A stretch of DNA of 64,000 nt from Sporobolomyces roseus (taxonomy: Eukaryota; Basidiomycota; Microbotryomycetes; Sporidiobolales; Sporidiobolaceae). This document shows positions 27,767-39,842 of the stretch, one piece after another. The first letter of the stretch is position 1, and every line of letters starts with the position of its first letter. The stretch is from positions 992,001 through 1,056,000 of the forward strand of contig JADILM010000001.1 in the NCBI GenBank assembly GCA_016617785.1, given 5' to 3'. A program made the translations under genes and the position numbers. The notes under the pieces are model-generated. The model searched no databases, was not told the DNA's origin, and worked only from the letters and a program-made list of their open reading frames with translations.

Positions 27767-28643
27767 GTAGGTTGTTAGTCGATGTTTTGAGTCGTTAATT
27801 TTTGTCGAAATGTTCGATACTTTGCGGCCTCGTCGTTTCTTCGCAATCTCTGCTTCGAGCTTTCTCATTAGCGGTCGTTACGCAGCTCTGTCTATTTTAT
27901 GACTTCTGTCCCTTGAACAAGCGCTCTGCGAGATTCGTCCAGATCCGAAAATGAAAATGCGAATCGATTGTTTTCACTTTCTCTCCTTCGCTGTAAACGA
28001 CCTACTAGCTACATTAACCGATAATCGCGCTCGCTCAGGCTCCTCCCCACTCTGCTCGTCAACCTCCTCCAAACCTCCTCAAAGCGCTCGCTTCGACTTT
28101 CCTTCCTCTTCTCAATTGCCTCAAACTCGTCTTCTACCTCGCAACCCAAAGCTTCGAAATCACATGGGAAAGGATCACGGGTTATGCTGCGAAGGCTTCC
28201 ACCGAATCATGGTGACTAGCGAATGCTTGGGAGTGGAAAAAGTGGGAATGAAAAGGGGAATCCTGCACGGCTTAGAAGGGAGGAATAGCTCGATAGATGC
28301 AGGTCTCTAGAGTCTGGTGAGTTGGTAGCCTACTCCCTCTCAAGACTTTGAAAGCTGATCCTTTGCAATTCTTTTCGAAGATTTCGTTTCCCTCGCTTCG
28401 TTTCACTCAACACCGCTTCGTCCCCTTCTCCACAGCTGCTGAGCACGAGGTCGTCTCTTAGCGTTTCGGAGTAACGTCTTCGGAGCCGAGTCCGATTGGT
28501 CTCTGCTGCTCGCTCCCAGGCTCCCTCCCTTTCCCTCCTCGTCTCTCTCCTTCCCTCTTTCCCTCTCTTCCCTTCCTCTCTTTCCCTCTCTCCCCTCAAT
28601 CCCACTCTTCTCACGACTGTTAGCCCCTCGTACGGAGTCCAAT
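27767..28643. other. Intergenic region
   Basis: No supportable gene. The right half (about 28,500-28,620) is a C/T-rich run on the plus strand, typical of the leader of the next gene. A short open frame at 27951-28310 shows no domain and is not called. Confidence 0.4.
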
Positions 28644-30468
28644 ATGTCGCAGAACAAGAGACGTGATTCGGTAGTCAATTCTTCAGAAGACGACAAAGAT
28701 GAAGCAGATGGCAGCGAATATCACCCGACGCCTCGCAGACAATCTCGAGGAAGACAAGGCGCCCTCGCTCATCAGCTAGCTCGCCTCGATCTAAACCCGC
28801 AAACCCCTCAGAGACCTCAGACTCGCTCGCTGGCCAATCCCGAACCTCCTGGCGCTCCTCTAGGGTCGCAACATCAGCACCTTCTCCGTGTTCGCCACGA
28901 CGTCAAGCATGTAGGACCAGTGGTGCCGGCCATCCTTCTCGAGTTCCTCGCTCGTTGCGAGCCAAACACCAAGCATCATGCAACGCTCAACGACGCCGCA
29001 AGGAAGGCACGATTCCATCACATTCCGTGGAAGGTGCACCCGTGGGAAAACGAAGTGGTAGACCGACATTCGCTCTCCGAACTGTTCGTGCGAGCAGTCA
29101 TTAGGTATCCTCATTTGATCGAGGAGGGGACTATCGCAGATTGGGATCCTCTTGGAGAAGTACAGCGCAGACCGCAGATGCCGAAGCTTCTAGTGCTAGA
29201 AGGAGATGTGGCCGACTCGTGAGTTCCACAACTCGAGCTTCCACCACTGGAACCCTCCATTGACGCATCGCTTTTTCCTTTTCAGAGTGCTCTTGAACGT
29301 AATCAGTCCTCTCAGGTGCGCTCTCTCCACTACATGTATCTCCTGATTATAGCCACGTTGACTGTTGATCGCGATTGCGAGAAAACAGCAAGATCTTCGA
29401 CCTTTTCCTTCGCTCAGAGTTCAAAGGTCGACTTCAATGTACCGTTCGCTCACAACACAGCGTCAAGTCCTCGAAGCTCGACCATGCTATCTATCTCACC
29501 GGTACGAAACCTCGGACTTCTCCCGTGCCACGGATACTGATAGCCTTCGTCTCTCGCGCAGAAATCATACCAGCAGAAAACAAAGACTACGAGCTCAAGT
29601 GTCCTTTAGTCGTGATTGAGGAGAAGAGGCCAGGTATTGTACGAGAGCAAGATTGGCAGAACAAGCCGCTTCACCCGCACAGCAGTTCGAAGAATTGGAT
29701 GGGTCTGTTGCTACCTCAGCTTTTCCTGTGAGTCGACCATTTCGGACGAAAAGATTCGTTCAGTGCCTGACTCGTCCCTTCTGACTAGGTATGCTGAACA
29801 CGCAAGGTGTCGTCGATTCTTCCTTACAAACTACACGACCACGATAGGTGTTCAAATAAACCTCGGGGACTTGGACAACGCAGTAGAAGCCCTCGATGGA
29901 AATGCTCAGATGCGGGACGTCCAAATCCGAACTCACTCCTGTACAAAAGAGTTGAAGGAGCACACCCAAGACCATCACCATCCCTAGTAAGCTTCTTCGC
30001 ATCTTTTTTCGTCGCAAAGTCTGATCTTTTCGGTTCACAGCGCTTATGGTTTCCGAATGGCGCTCGCTTTCGAAGTCTTCATGGCACTATCTGATCTTGG
30101 CGTCGCAGACTATGCGGTGAGTAGCCTATTATCGCTTTTCTACTGAACTTTCTCTGACACCGGGCATTCTTCAGCTCCTCGACAAGGAACTCGCCAAGCA
30201 CCATCACTACAAAGTCGACGTACGCCGAGGTCTACTCTCCTATCTTTCACTGCAGCGCTTGCTCACGCTCGATCTTCTCGCAGCCTACAATTACTAAACG
30301 TCTGAAAACAGCACCTCTTCACGCTCGTCGAGATTCCGTCAGTCAAATCTCTCTCTCTATCAGTGTGACACTCATCTCACTCTATCTTGTTCTGCTGACT
30401 CGCAGAGGTCTCCTTCGTCGCGATTGGGACATCTCGAATACTCGAATCCTCCTCCTTCACCTTAAATA
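28644..30468 (+). CDS. Uncharacterised fungal protein with a possible PD-(D/E)XK nuclease-like core
   Basis: The start is ATG 28644. Exon 1 (to about 29219) encodes a charged, Gln/Arg-rich N-terminus, then a helical region (VPAILLEFLARCEPNTKHHA). Inferred junctions then give DSVLLNVISPL, KIFDLFLRSEFKGR, KLDHAIYLT and, after an intron, YELKCPLVVIEEKRPG, then NWMGLLLPQLFL, RFFLTNYTTTIGVQINLGDL and YGFRMALAFEVFMALSDLG. Asp in LDHAIYL followed by Glu-x-Lys in VVIEEKRPG is the arrangement of PD-(D/E)XK folds, but this reading is inference and may describe only a relic or non-catalytic fold. At least eight exons are needed. The last exons near 30,180-30,468 are least certain. Confidence 0.55.
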
Positions 30469-30670
30469 GTTTGCTCCTGCAACTCTCTTTCGTCTGTTCC
30501 TTCGATAATCTCAGTACCTTCTCTACGTCTTCTCCCTATCTTCGTCCGTATATAGTCAGTAGTGCCACGATCGATCAGTACCTCCCTATGCAAAGCAGAA
30601 ATTCTCTCAATTTCCCTCGCATCGCATTCTTCTCGCGAAGTTGTCACTCTACATTTAACAAGCTTCATGC

Positions 30671-32929
30671 CTACCAACTCGCCCAAGTCTCTCTCAGAAG
30701 GACCTTCTCCATAGCTTTCCAGTGATCCTTCGTTCCTTCATACTGTTCCTTCTCCAACTTGTTCGAGTTCTTCTTCGTCAAAATCCATTTCTCCCTCTGT
30801 TCCCGTGCCCAATCCGAATCACCTCCTTCTTCTCCCTCTTTCGCAAGCTTGAACCTTTCGAGCGAGATCTCTTGCGAAGGATAATCCTGGAATACTTTCT
30901 TGCGAATCTGAGGCGAAGGGTAAGGTAGAAAGTCGGAGGGAGTTGGTTCTCGGAAAACGACCGGAAGAAACCATGAAGGAGTACAGAAGATGACGAGGTT
31001 CTTGAGCATATGATCGTCGCCAATCGTGTCGTTCGAGACGGAAGAAGGGTTGTCTTCGAAAGCGCGACAGTGAGGGAAGGAATGAAGGAGAGTCGAGAGG
31101 ACGAGTTTTGAAGCAGGCGATGCGAGAGCGCCAGCAAAATTGACGGCGAGGACTCCAGAACGATGTAGGTGCTGTCGAATTGTGCTCCAGAACTCGATCG
31201 TGAAGAGCGAAGAAGGCACTTGTCCGCCAGTGAACTAAGAACGAATCTCAAATGAGCTCATCCTCACAATAGCGATACAGTATCGATGATGTAGACTCAC
31301 GACGTCGTGTACAATGTAGTCGAAGACCTGCGGATGTAAGAGATTGAGCGAGCGAAAAGAGGGGAAGATCGGAGAATCAAACTTACCTTTTCACTCGAAT
31401 CTCGTTGGTCAAGCCAGGTCGCAGCATCTTGTAGAACGACTTCTGCTGGCTCAGGTACACCAAAGTACTCTCGACCGTATCGATAGACCGCTGCATCAAT
31501 TTCGCAGATGGTGAGATTAACTCGATGCTGATCGAGAGCACGGGCGATGAGACCAGCACCAAGACCGCTAGAGATAGAGAGTAGAGAGTTGTTGTCAGCG
31601 AGTGCGATGCACTCATAAAGAAGAGGGAATACAGAAGTACATTACAAGACCTTGTTCTGGCGATTGTCGAGGAAGATCTTCAGGAGTTTCGACGAGACGC
31701 ACCAACTCTTGCAAGATGAAAGTGCTCTACGACCTCAGCGACGTTTCAGCTCTCGGGACTCCTCCTGCTGATCGAGCGAAAGGTTAACATACGTAGATAC
31801 TCTCAGCTCTCTTGACGACTTCCTCCTCAGTGACCATCGATCTCATCCTCTTCAACTCCATCTCGCTCACTCCCGTCCACAATCCTCCGAGTAACGAATG
31901 ATCCGCCCTCAAGTAGCGGAATCGATACCCATCTTCTCCATTCGGACCAGGGACTTGTTGTTCTCCGACGACGATGATTCCAGTCAAACTCTTGGTCGAA
32001 GCGAGGATACGAGAAGACGCGGCAGGGGGAGGGAGAAGATGAGAGGAAGTTGGACAGTGTGATGAGGATTGTGCGACTATGTGAGCGAGGGTGAGAACGA
32101 GAGCGAAAAAGGAGAGTCGAGCGAAGAAGGAGTCGGAATAGCGGGAATGGGGGTGAGGTCGATGTTGCGATCGAGGGACTTTTTGAAGAGCTGAATGTGT
32201 TGCGAATAGTGAAAGGAAGACGAGAAAGAGTCCTTGGATTTGGAGCTGTTCGGAAGCGAGTGCATCAGTTCTGTCAGAAATGCACTGCGAGACGCAGATT
32301 CGCACGTACAACGTAGCAGGTCGGTACAGAGGTGATTGAAGATGCGATGAAGCTCGGGATCGGGATGAAGCGTAGGACAGCAAAGGCGAAAGGAATGAGC
32401 CAATTCGGCAGAAAAGCCATTCTCTGACGTTGCCGTGACTGTTCAGCGAGACCTCACAGCAAGAGAGAGCGAGCATTAAGCTCACCTCCTTGCACTCGAG
32501 TTGACCCCAAACCCAATTTGCCATTGCGAGTAAAGGTAACGCTTCGAGAAGTAAACGTCCGACTAAAACTCCGTTCGTCAACCCTAATCCAAGCATTTTT
32601 TCTCCAAACGAGCGAATCAGTCCTTCACTCAATATCTTCCATATCCCATAGACCATCCAACAGGTCCTCCAACTCGGCTTGACCTTGAATGAAACCTTTT
32701 GAATGACGAAAGTTGCGAAAATGAGCGAATAGAACGGGATCGTGGAATCGAGAGAATGAGTGGGAGCAGTCGAGAATAAAGGATGGAGCAATTCTTGTGC
32801 TGTATGCTGGAATAGGCACGGGGAGAGGGCAATAGCGGAAGCGAGGAGTTTGAGGGAGAGGGAAGGTTTGAGCGGAACGAGGGGTCTTCGAGAAGCTGTA
32901 GGACTTGATCTATTGACTTTCTTGACCAT
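30671..32929 (-). CDS. Membrane-anchored spermidine-synthase-like protein (PABS/SAM-binding fold)
   Basis: The start is ATG 32929 and the stop 30671-30673. The N-terminal half has several hydrophobic segments (LLASAIALSPCLF, IPFYSLIFATFVI, LLLEALPLLAMANWVWG and others), suggesting several membrane spans. The C-terminal half is a Rossmann methyltransferase-like domain of the spermine/spermidine-synthase superfamily: ITGIIVVGE-type strand, GAGLIARALDQH (glycine-rich loop), CEIDAAVYRYGREYF, then FDYIVHDVFTGGQVPSSLFT. The HDVFTGG Asp aligns with the superfamily's catalytic Asp. Fungal genomes carry such multi-pass PABS proteins of unknown substrate; they should not be assumed to make spermidine. 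About six exons. Confidence 0.75.
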
Positions 32930-33455
32930 CTTGTAGTCTATTCAGCACTGCTTGAGGTGTTGCGAATCGAAGAATGACGAAGTGAGATCAAGGATGTTGG
33001 ATGAAGTGGCCCGACTTCAGAGGCGACTGGAATACTCGAGTCGAGTTACTGCAGCTCTTGTTGATTGCTGCAGTCCTTCACGAGTCTCTCCTGAGAAAAG
33101 CGAGTGTGATGGGAGAGCGAGAGATTCGATTTCCACTTTCTTCCTCTTACACCTCACTGCGAATTTGCTTTGGCTCGCTCTGATAAGCTCAGGTACACGA
33201 TCTGCCTCTTGGTCAATCCGCTAGGCTCAGGTTGTGGACTTTCCCTTTCTTCGATCGAGAGTCGCTTCTTCCAATTTTCCCCCTTTCCCGTCTCCCCTGA
33301 CAGAACCCACTCTGATCATCGGTCAACGGACGCATCTCCTACAATGCGGTGCAACTTCCGAAAAGCTCCCGGTCCGCGGCGAAACCGGAGAAAGGACGAA
33401 AAGAGGAATGGTCCGTTTGCGTCTCCCTGTTTTGCTCCCTACCTCTCTCTCTGCC
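32930..33455. other. Intergenic region between divergent genes
   Basis: A promoter region shared by the spermidine-synthase-like gene (minus) and the following plus-strand gene. No coding signal is supported. Confidence 0.4.
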
Positions 33456-34939
33456 ATGGCCGCATCTCTCAACAAACTGCTGCCGTTTCTGGCGGGACCT
33501 GGCAAGGTAAGCTTTGCGTCTGACAATCCCGGATTAGTGATTACTGATTCAGTTCTACTCGACGTTAGAAACGAGAGCATTTGCAGAAGAACAACCCTGC
33601 GCGGAACGAGGAGGAGCCAAATCCACACAAGCCGTTGAATCGTCAGCAGCAGCCCCCGAGAACTCCCGTCATCAAGATTCCGAGAGTGTCGACTGGGCCA
33701 ACTTTCGGAGAGCTATTCAAGGATTCTAAGGTACGTTCGGAACACCTCGAGTCTCCTGGAATCCCACAGGACTTATTCTCCGTCTCCTTCGTCCTGCTGT
33801 ATCGACCGACTCGACAGGAGTTTCAAGTCTATCCAGACCGCAAAGCGCCGCCTCGACCTCTCGCTCAGCAGTCTCCTCCCGAACCCCCTCCTCATCTCGC
33901 CCGTCGTCAGAATCAATTACAAGGTTTGGAGACAGCCGTTCGACCGGTACTACCTCCAAGTGTACCTCGGAAAGACAGTCGCTACCTTCGCCCTTCGCAA
34001 TCCGCGACGAATCTGTCAAGCGGGACTTTGAATCGACGGGACAATCACCCTCGCGGTTCGTCGAACGGAGGTCGCCCAGGAACACCCGCTCATATGTCGG
34101 CTCTACGAGCTCCTCGACAAATGCCCTTGCCTCGCAAGGCTCACTCACAACTGGATCTCAAAAGACAAGGAGGAAACGATAAGGGACAGTCGCTTTCTGC
34201 ATTTCCTCAGAGGAAACAGACGTTCTATGAACCTGATAGCGGAAGCGAGGAGGGTGAACTCTTGCCCGCGGCGACGTTCGAACAGCCTCTTCATTGGCGA
34301 AAAAGTCCTCGTCAAGAGAAACCTCGTTGCTATGGTTCGATCCAGCCTCCCCCGTCGAGCAATTCTTCTGTGAGCTCACTTCCTCTGCGCCTTTCTGTGG
34401 CCCTCTCCTCTATGTCGTCTGTTGCTTAAGTTCCGCTGACTCGGCGGGACTTTACGGTCGTTAGAAGCTCGAGAATCGAAGCTTTCTCCGTGACATCGAC
34501 GATTCGTCCAGCGACTCGGAGGATGAAAAGCACCTGGTACCGCTTGGGGATGATATTGATATCGATGAGAAGCCGACAATCCACAAAGCAGGTGTGGTAA
34601 GAAGCTATCGACTTCTTTCTTCTCGCTTCAGCGATCGTACTGATGAATTTCCCCTTACTTGACACGTAAGTATCGACGCCGCAGAATGTGAATGGACGAT
34701 TCTCCAAACGCACTCTGTTCCGAAAGACACTTCTCCCCTTACAGACACTTTTCGTAGCGCTCTCCTCTTTCGGATATATCCCTCTGGCACCCATCTTCTT
34801 CTCGTGTCCGTCTAGCTTAACATGCCAAATTCTCCACACTGCCGCACCCAATCATCGGCCCTTGCTTGAAGCAAACGAGAGTTATCGCTTATCCTTCGTT
34901 CTCCATCCTCGCGAGTCACATTCTCGCTCGAGCTGCTGA
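33456..34939 (+). CDS. Uncharacterised low-complexity protein
   Basis: Exon 1 (33456-33506) encodes MAASLNKLLPFLAGPGK. A short intron follows, then an exon beginning KREHLQKNNPARNEEEPN. The body is disordered: Pro/Gln/Arg-rich (NRQQQPPRTPVIKIPRVS, PPRPLAQQSPPEPPPHL), then an acidic stretch (DIDDSSSDSEDEKHLVPLG). The last exon (about 34686 onward) contains one hydrophobic segment (LLPLQTLFVALSSFGYIP) and ends at 34939. No domain was recognised. The TGPTFGELFKDSK motif in exon 2 is the only compact-looking element. Gene existence is supported by consistent junctions, but function is unknown. Confidence 0.5.
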
Positions 34940-35066
34940 GATCACGAGGGTGATACAGCACTGATAAGTTCTAGTCTTACATTGTTCAATCACTAAGCTA
35001 TACCTCCCTCCGAGCAAGTTCATCTTTCATCCCCAATATCTTATTCCTCGTCCCCTCAAACCCCCT

Positions 35067-36532
35067 CTAATTCCTAGCGTTCCCCAACTCATAGTAGCTA
35101 GTCCCCGCATTCCCATTAGGTTTCCTCACGCCTCCCGCAGTCCCATTGAACCCACTCCCTCCCTGAGGTCTCGGACAAGTTTCATCCCCGTTCCCATTGT
35201 CGTCCGAATGATCGTGTCCTCCAGCGAGAGGGATCTCGTGACCTTGTTCGAGCGAAGAGGCCGAGTCGTGGAAAGGTTGGGAGGATGTGTTGGGTGAGAC
35301 AGAGGCGTTTACTGCAGGGATTCGAGGGGAGAAGGGAAGGTGGCATTGGGGTGAGAGGAGTGAGGGGTAATCTTCAGGGAGTGGGAAGAGGTTAGTTCGA
35401 GTTGGGGGAATTGATGAGGAAGGAGAGAGAGAGGAAAACTCACAGAGATGATAGGTTAATACAGCAACGAAAGAGCCGAGAAGTCCTCCTGCGATGATAT
35501 CGGTTGCGTGATGGCGGTAATCCACTGTGCGAGGGGAGAGATCGAATCAGTGTCGTTCGAATTTGCAGATGAGTGAGAAATGAAAATCACTTGTTCTCGA
35601 AACAGCTATGAGAGTCGCGCCAATACAAGGAGTAAAAGCGATCCACGCTTTCGCCGCATGACCACGTCGATCGAAGAGATGCATCTTTCCCGCGGCGTAG
35701 AGGGAAAGGTATAGTAATCCGGCGAAAGCGAATGAAGAATGACCAGATGGGAACGATTTGAATCCATCATCGATAACTGCGACAATTCGAGATGGTCAGT
35801 TTTCTGAAAGAGAACAGAGACCAGACTGTACAAGCGTACTGTGTCCAGTCTGAACGGTGCAGACTCTCTCCATCGTTGATAATCCCCAAACTGCGAGATC
35901 TGCCGCTCCTTCAATAGGTTGACAACGACTGATCATGTCCGGTCTCGGTCGTCCAACACACACCTTGATGACTTGAGTAGAAACAGTGGTGATCGAGACG
36001 GAGAGGAGCCTGGAACAAGAAGCTAGATCAGCAAACTGTTCGAAAAGAGAGAAGATTCTAAGATTCTCACAATCCCAACAGCCCATTGTGTGCGTCCCAG
36101 AAACTCCTTCGCCAGATCACTGCCGTAAGTATGATAAGGATAGCGGGGATGACACCGCCGTAAACGATACATTCGGCGAACGAAATTCTCTGATTAACTG
36201 CGAAAGTATGCTGAATCGATGTATCGGTGAGGGAGAACTCTCGTTTGTATCCCGCTTTGTCCGTCAACCCTCCAATGAGTCCTACTAGGATGATTGAGAG
36301 AATCCAATCTGTTTCGTTGCGAAGAAACAAGATCAGCGAACAGTCTTTGAGAGGGGGGAAGGGGGCTGTGCAGTCTATCCCTCTCTCCACCTCATCTGAC
36401 CCCACCCTGAGCGATTCAGAGCCATAGTATAGTCCTCCGAGCGAGTCCCCTATACAGAGTGAGGCAGGAGGAGAGGGTACGAACCGATTGAATACGAATA
36501 TGCGATCTTCTTGAGCCTGTTCCCGCTACCAT
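35067..36532 (-). CDS. PAP2-family lipid phosphate phosphatase (DPP1/LPP1-like)
   Basis: An integral membrane phosphatase dephosphorylating diacylglycerol pyrophosphate, phosphatidate or related lipids. The three PAP2 motifs are intact: KVCVGRPRPD (KXXXXXXRP), FKSFPSGHSSFAFAG (PSGH) and VDYRHHATDIIAG (SRxxxxxHxxxD region). At least five hydrophobic segments surround them (DWILSIILVGLIGG, VIPAILIILTAVIW and others). The 5' end is uncertain. The start may be ATG 36532 with two tiny exons giving IRIQS-GTRSEDYT-MALNRS-DWIL, or the in-frame ATG of MALNRS near 36424. The C-terminal tail is hydrophilic and Gly/Asn-rich. An in-frame intron near 35385-35450 joins YHL to YYPSLLSP. Confidence 0.85.
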
Positions 36533-36535
36533 CGA

Positions 36536-36847
36536 ATGGTTTACGTTCTGGTGGACCGTGAATTATCCTCTGCATATCCATACTTGAAGGAGGTCGTGAC
36601 AGAAGCTAGTGAGGTGAAGGAAGGAGAGAGACGTTTTCATGTCTTGGAACCTACGCAATTCAAAATCATCAACGATCACCTCGCAACAACTCCTATATCG
36701 CTTCTAGAGTCAGCAGACCCATGCATAGACATACAAGATGAACCTCAAACAGTAAACAGATCGTCAAGCTCTCTACTCGCTCAACTTGGGATCACTCAAC
36801 TTTCCCCTCATCTCAAATTCGCTCTACCTCACCTTCACGGCAGCTGA
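36536..36847 (+). CDS. Possible small protein of unknown function
   Basis: A 103-codon open frame, MVYVLVDRELSSAYPYLKEV..., stop at 36845-36847. Its ATG lies only a few bases from the upstream candidate start of the divergent PAP2 gene. No domain was recognised, and no splice evidence supports or refutes it. The composition is protein-like (balanced, amphipathic N-terminal helix), so it is listed at low confidence. It could equally be chance. Confidence 0.25.
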   Translation: MVYVLVDRELSSAYPYLKEVVTEASEVKEGERRFHVLEPTQFKIINDHLATTPISLLESADPCIDIQDEPQTVNRSSSSLLAQLGITQLSPHLKFALPHLHGS

Positions 36848-37013
36848 AACTAATCAAGGGAGCCTCTAGAGGTGCAGAGATGGAATATTCAGTCTCCTAT
36901 GACCTCGATGGATCCGCTCGTACCTCCTTGATTCCGCAAACTCCTCGACTTCTCCTATTCGCCCACTCTCCTTCACCCACTCCTCCCCTCTCCTCCTCCA
37001 CAGTACCTCTCTC

Positions 37014-38725
37014 ATGAGTCAACGACGCTATCCTCGTGATCTTTCCGCTTGGATCCTCTTTCCCCTCCTCATCCCCCTCGCACTCGCTCAAAGAACCTTC
37101 ACGATCCGGAACAACTGTGATTTCACTCTTTGGCCAGCAGTGACCAATTACGGGACTGGAAAGACTCAATACACTGGTTTGAGAGGATGGGAAGCCGAGT
37201 CGGGGAGTGAAAAAGAAATCGAAATCCCTAGTCCTTGGAACGGTCGAATCTGTTAGTCTCTCCTTCTTCTGCTTGTATGTATATGAGGAAGTTGATGAGT
37301 GATTTGCAAGAGATAGGGGCGAGAAGGGAATGTAGTTTTGATGGGGATGGAAGAGGGAGTTGTACGACTGGAAACGTTGAGGGAGGATTCGAGGTAGATG
37401 ATCAGACTATTGGAGAGGTCAATGTAGGGGAATTCAATTTGGATGCTTGGGGAGGTAACGATTGTGAGTCTCTAATCTTATCTCTCTGGTCTGCTGACGG
37501 AGGAGGTGGAGCGTAGGCGCTTGAACTGACTTTTTCCTTCGTTTCGTTTGCTTCTTTAGTCTGGGATATCAGCTGTGTACCAGGTGAGCTCATATCCTTA
37601 TCAACATTAGTCTTGCGTGAAGCTGACCCGACACTTGTGATCAGGATGGACTGTCCCAATGGCGATTGAACCAGAACCCGATGAATGTCAAAGCGTGATT
37701 TGTGCCGATGATCTCAACGACTCCTGTCCCGACGATCGAATGAAGCAGTGAGCTTGCTCTCCTCATCTCTCCACTAACTCTCAAGCGTATTCACTAATCA
37801 CGGCTCCCCAATCTCGCAACTTCGCAGACTCGATCAAGATGGGAAAGTGATTGGATGTTTATCAGCTTGTATGGCCAAGATCAACGCTCAAGATCCGAGT
37901 ATCAACTGTTGTTCTGGCAAATACAACTCGAAAGAAGCTTGTCATTTCGACGAGGTGGATTATTATGATGTGTTGAAACCGTTTTGTCAGAACGCTTATT
38001 GGTATCGTAAGCTTTCTCTTCTTCCGTTCATCGTATCTAACGAAGAGCTGATGTTCGAAGGGAGTGTAGCTTACGATTTCCAACCGAATAGTCCTACGGT
38101 CGATTGGAGTTGTCCGACTAGCAAGAATGCGAATTATCGGATCACGTTTTGTCCGGATGGAGAGACTACGAAGAAGGACGATACAATTTATGAAGGAGGA
38201 GTCACCTTTGTTGGAGAAGAGGGAAAAGAGACTGGGACGGGAGGGAAAGGGAGTTCGACAAAGACAGACGAAGGGACGTCAAGTTCGAAAGCGACAGGTG
38301 GTTCGGCGGGAGTGAGCGGATCAAGTCGAGCTACTGCAACAAAGATCGACGTCCACGATGGAGCGACGTCAAGGGGCGGCTTAGAGTTGAGCGAAGGTTC
38401 TACCTCGAGCTCAACACCTTCCGACACTTCATCCTCGTCCACTTCCTCCTCAGCTCGATCAGACGACACACTGACCTCAAGCAGCACCTCGCTCTTCGGC
38501 TATCCTCAATCGACAGTGTTGATGGGCATAGGAGGGATCGCTGCGATTTTGGTGATTGTGATCGGGTTGTTCTGTTGTTTCCGCTCGAGGGGACAAGTCA
38601 GGGGAGGTAGTGAAAGAGAGCTGCGGTCATTAAGGAAGGGGAAAGGTGGTGAAGAGAGTGAGACGGAGTTGTCCGAGTCTAGTAACGAGAGTGAGGAGGA
38701 AACTCGAGGAGTTCGACGGTGGTGA
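37014..38725 (+). CDS. Membrane-anchored thaumatin-like protein
   Basis: The start is ATG 37014 with a signal peptide (LSAWILFPLLIPLALA). A thaumatin/osmotin-type domain follows: TFTIRNNCDFTLWPAV, then RRECSFDGDGRGSCTTGNVEGG, DFWDISCVPGWTVPMAIEP (through a 24-nt exon), GCLSACMAKINAQDPSINCC, and DVLKPFCQNAYWYPYDF. Many paired Cys are present. Then come a Ser/Thr/Gly-rich stalk (about 38225-38510), one transmembrane helix (GIGGIAAILVIVIGLFCCF) and a charged cytoplasmic tail with acidic clusters. Classical TLPs are soluble and bind or cleave beta-glucans; here the domain is tethered, so a wall-sensing role is plausible but inferred. Stop TGA 38723-38725. Confidence 0.85.
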
Positions 38726-39842
38726 GCTATGTCTTGAAGCGTTTTCCTGCTGATGAAGTAGTTCATGTGCCATTCTACTGTAACGAGAGTCACATACCGC
38801 TAGGTCGTTGTTCTCGAGAGGGAGAAGAAGAGGAGGGTAACTCCTGTCATTTTTGCGAACGAGTCCCTCAAGAAATTTTTCCTCTCCTCTCCTCTCTTCC
38901 TCTCAAAAACACTTCGAACTTTTTCACATCGCCAAAAACCGACCGCAACTTACCCCATAACATCACTACTAGTCTACAAAACACTCAGTAACCATCAATC
39001 TCGATTCAAACCTCTTCATCGCCCTTTTCCAGCTCGATCGATTTTTCACATCTTCATCGATTCTTCATCCTCTGCCCCGCCTCGCAAGCTTTCTCAAGAT
39101 ATGGACTGGGTATAGACTTAGTGATGGTGGAGCGTTAGCGTGCAGGATGAGCTGGATGCTGGAAGACGACACCAATTCCTATGCTGCTTAGGTTGATTTG
39201 AATTGATTGGTGGGCGGATCTGTTTGGTTTCAAGTCCAAGGAGAACTACAGACGATCTACACCGACTCGACCACGGAGTCATTCATCCGACAATCGACTA
39301 CCCCTTCCCTCTCACCCTCATTTTTACAAACGGCCTCTAACACTCTGGTTCAAGCGGCGGCTATTCCTTAGCGGGAATAGTCAGCAAACCCACGCTTCGT
39401 TCCTCATTTCATGCAGTGCCGAGACGGAAGGAAATTACTCGAGTTGAGGGGATTTTGGAGGGAAACTTTCATTTTCTTTCAACTCGAAGAGTCTCCCTAG
39501 ACAACCCGCTCTTCGTTCGCTAGGTTCACCGTCGAGGTTTCAACGCGGGTAATGCTGTGTGAAGAATCTCGAAGGTGGATTTAGCTGTGGAGGGATGGGT
39601 TCATTAGGGATTCAACATCATTCATTTTTTTCGTAGATTTTCTCTCTTTTGTAGATGCAATCCTACCTCGTTCTCTCGTCATATTGTTCCTCGGTTGTGA
39701 ATCTCTCGAGAGCCAGCTTCGAACGGTCGTTCAAAAGGTGGCCCGTGGATTGCGAGAATGATGAGAATCCTTTGCGTTCTCTCTTTTCTCACCCGAAATT
39801 CTTCTCGTCGGATCCGCCGTCTCGGGTGGATTAAACCAGAGA
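38726..39842. promoter_or_regulatory. Long intergenic region upstream of the Zn2Cys6 factor
   Basis: This 1.1-kb stretch has no gene. It contains an inverted repeat at 39361-39380 (CTATTCC-ttagcg-GGAATAG) and a CGGCGG just before it. The size suits a long promoter/leader of a regulatory gene. Short open frames here have no support. Confidence 0.45.
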
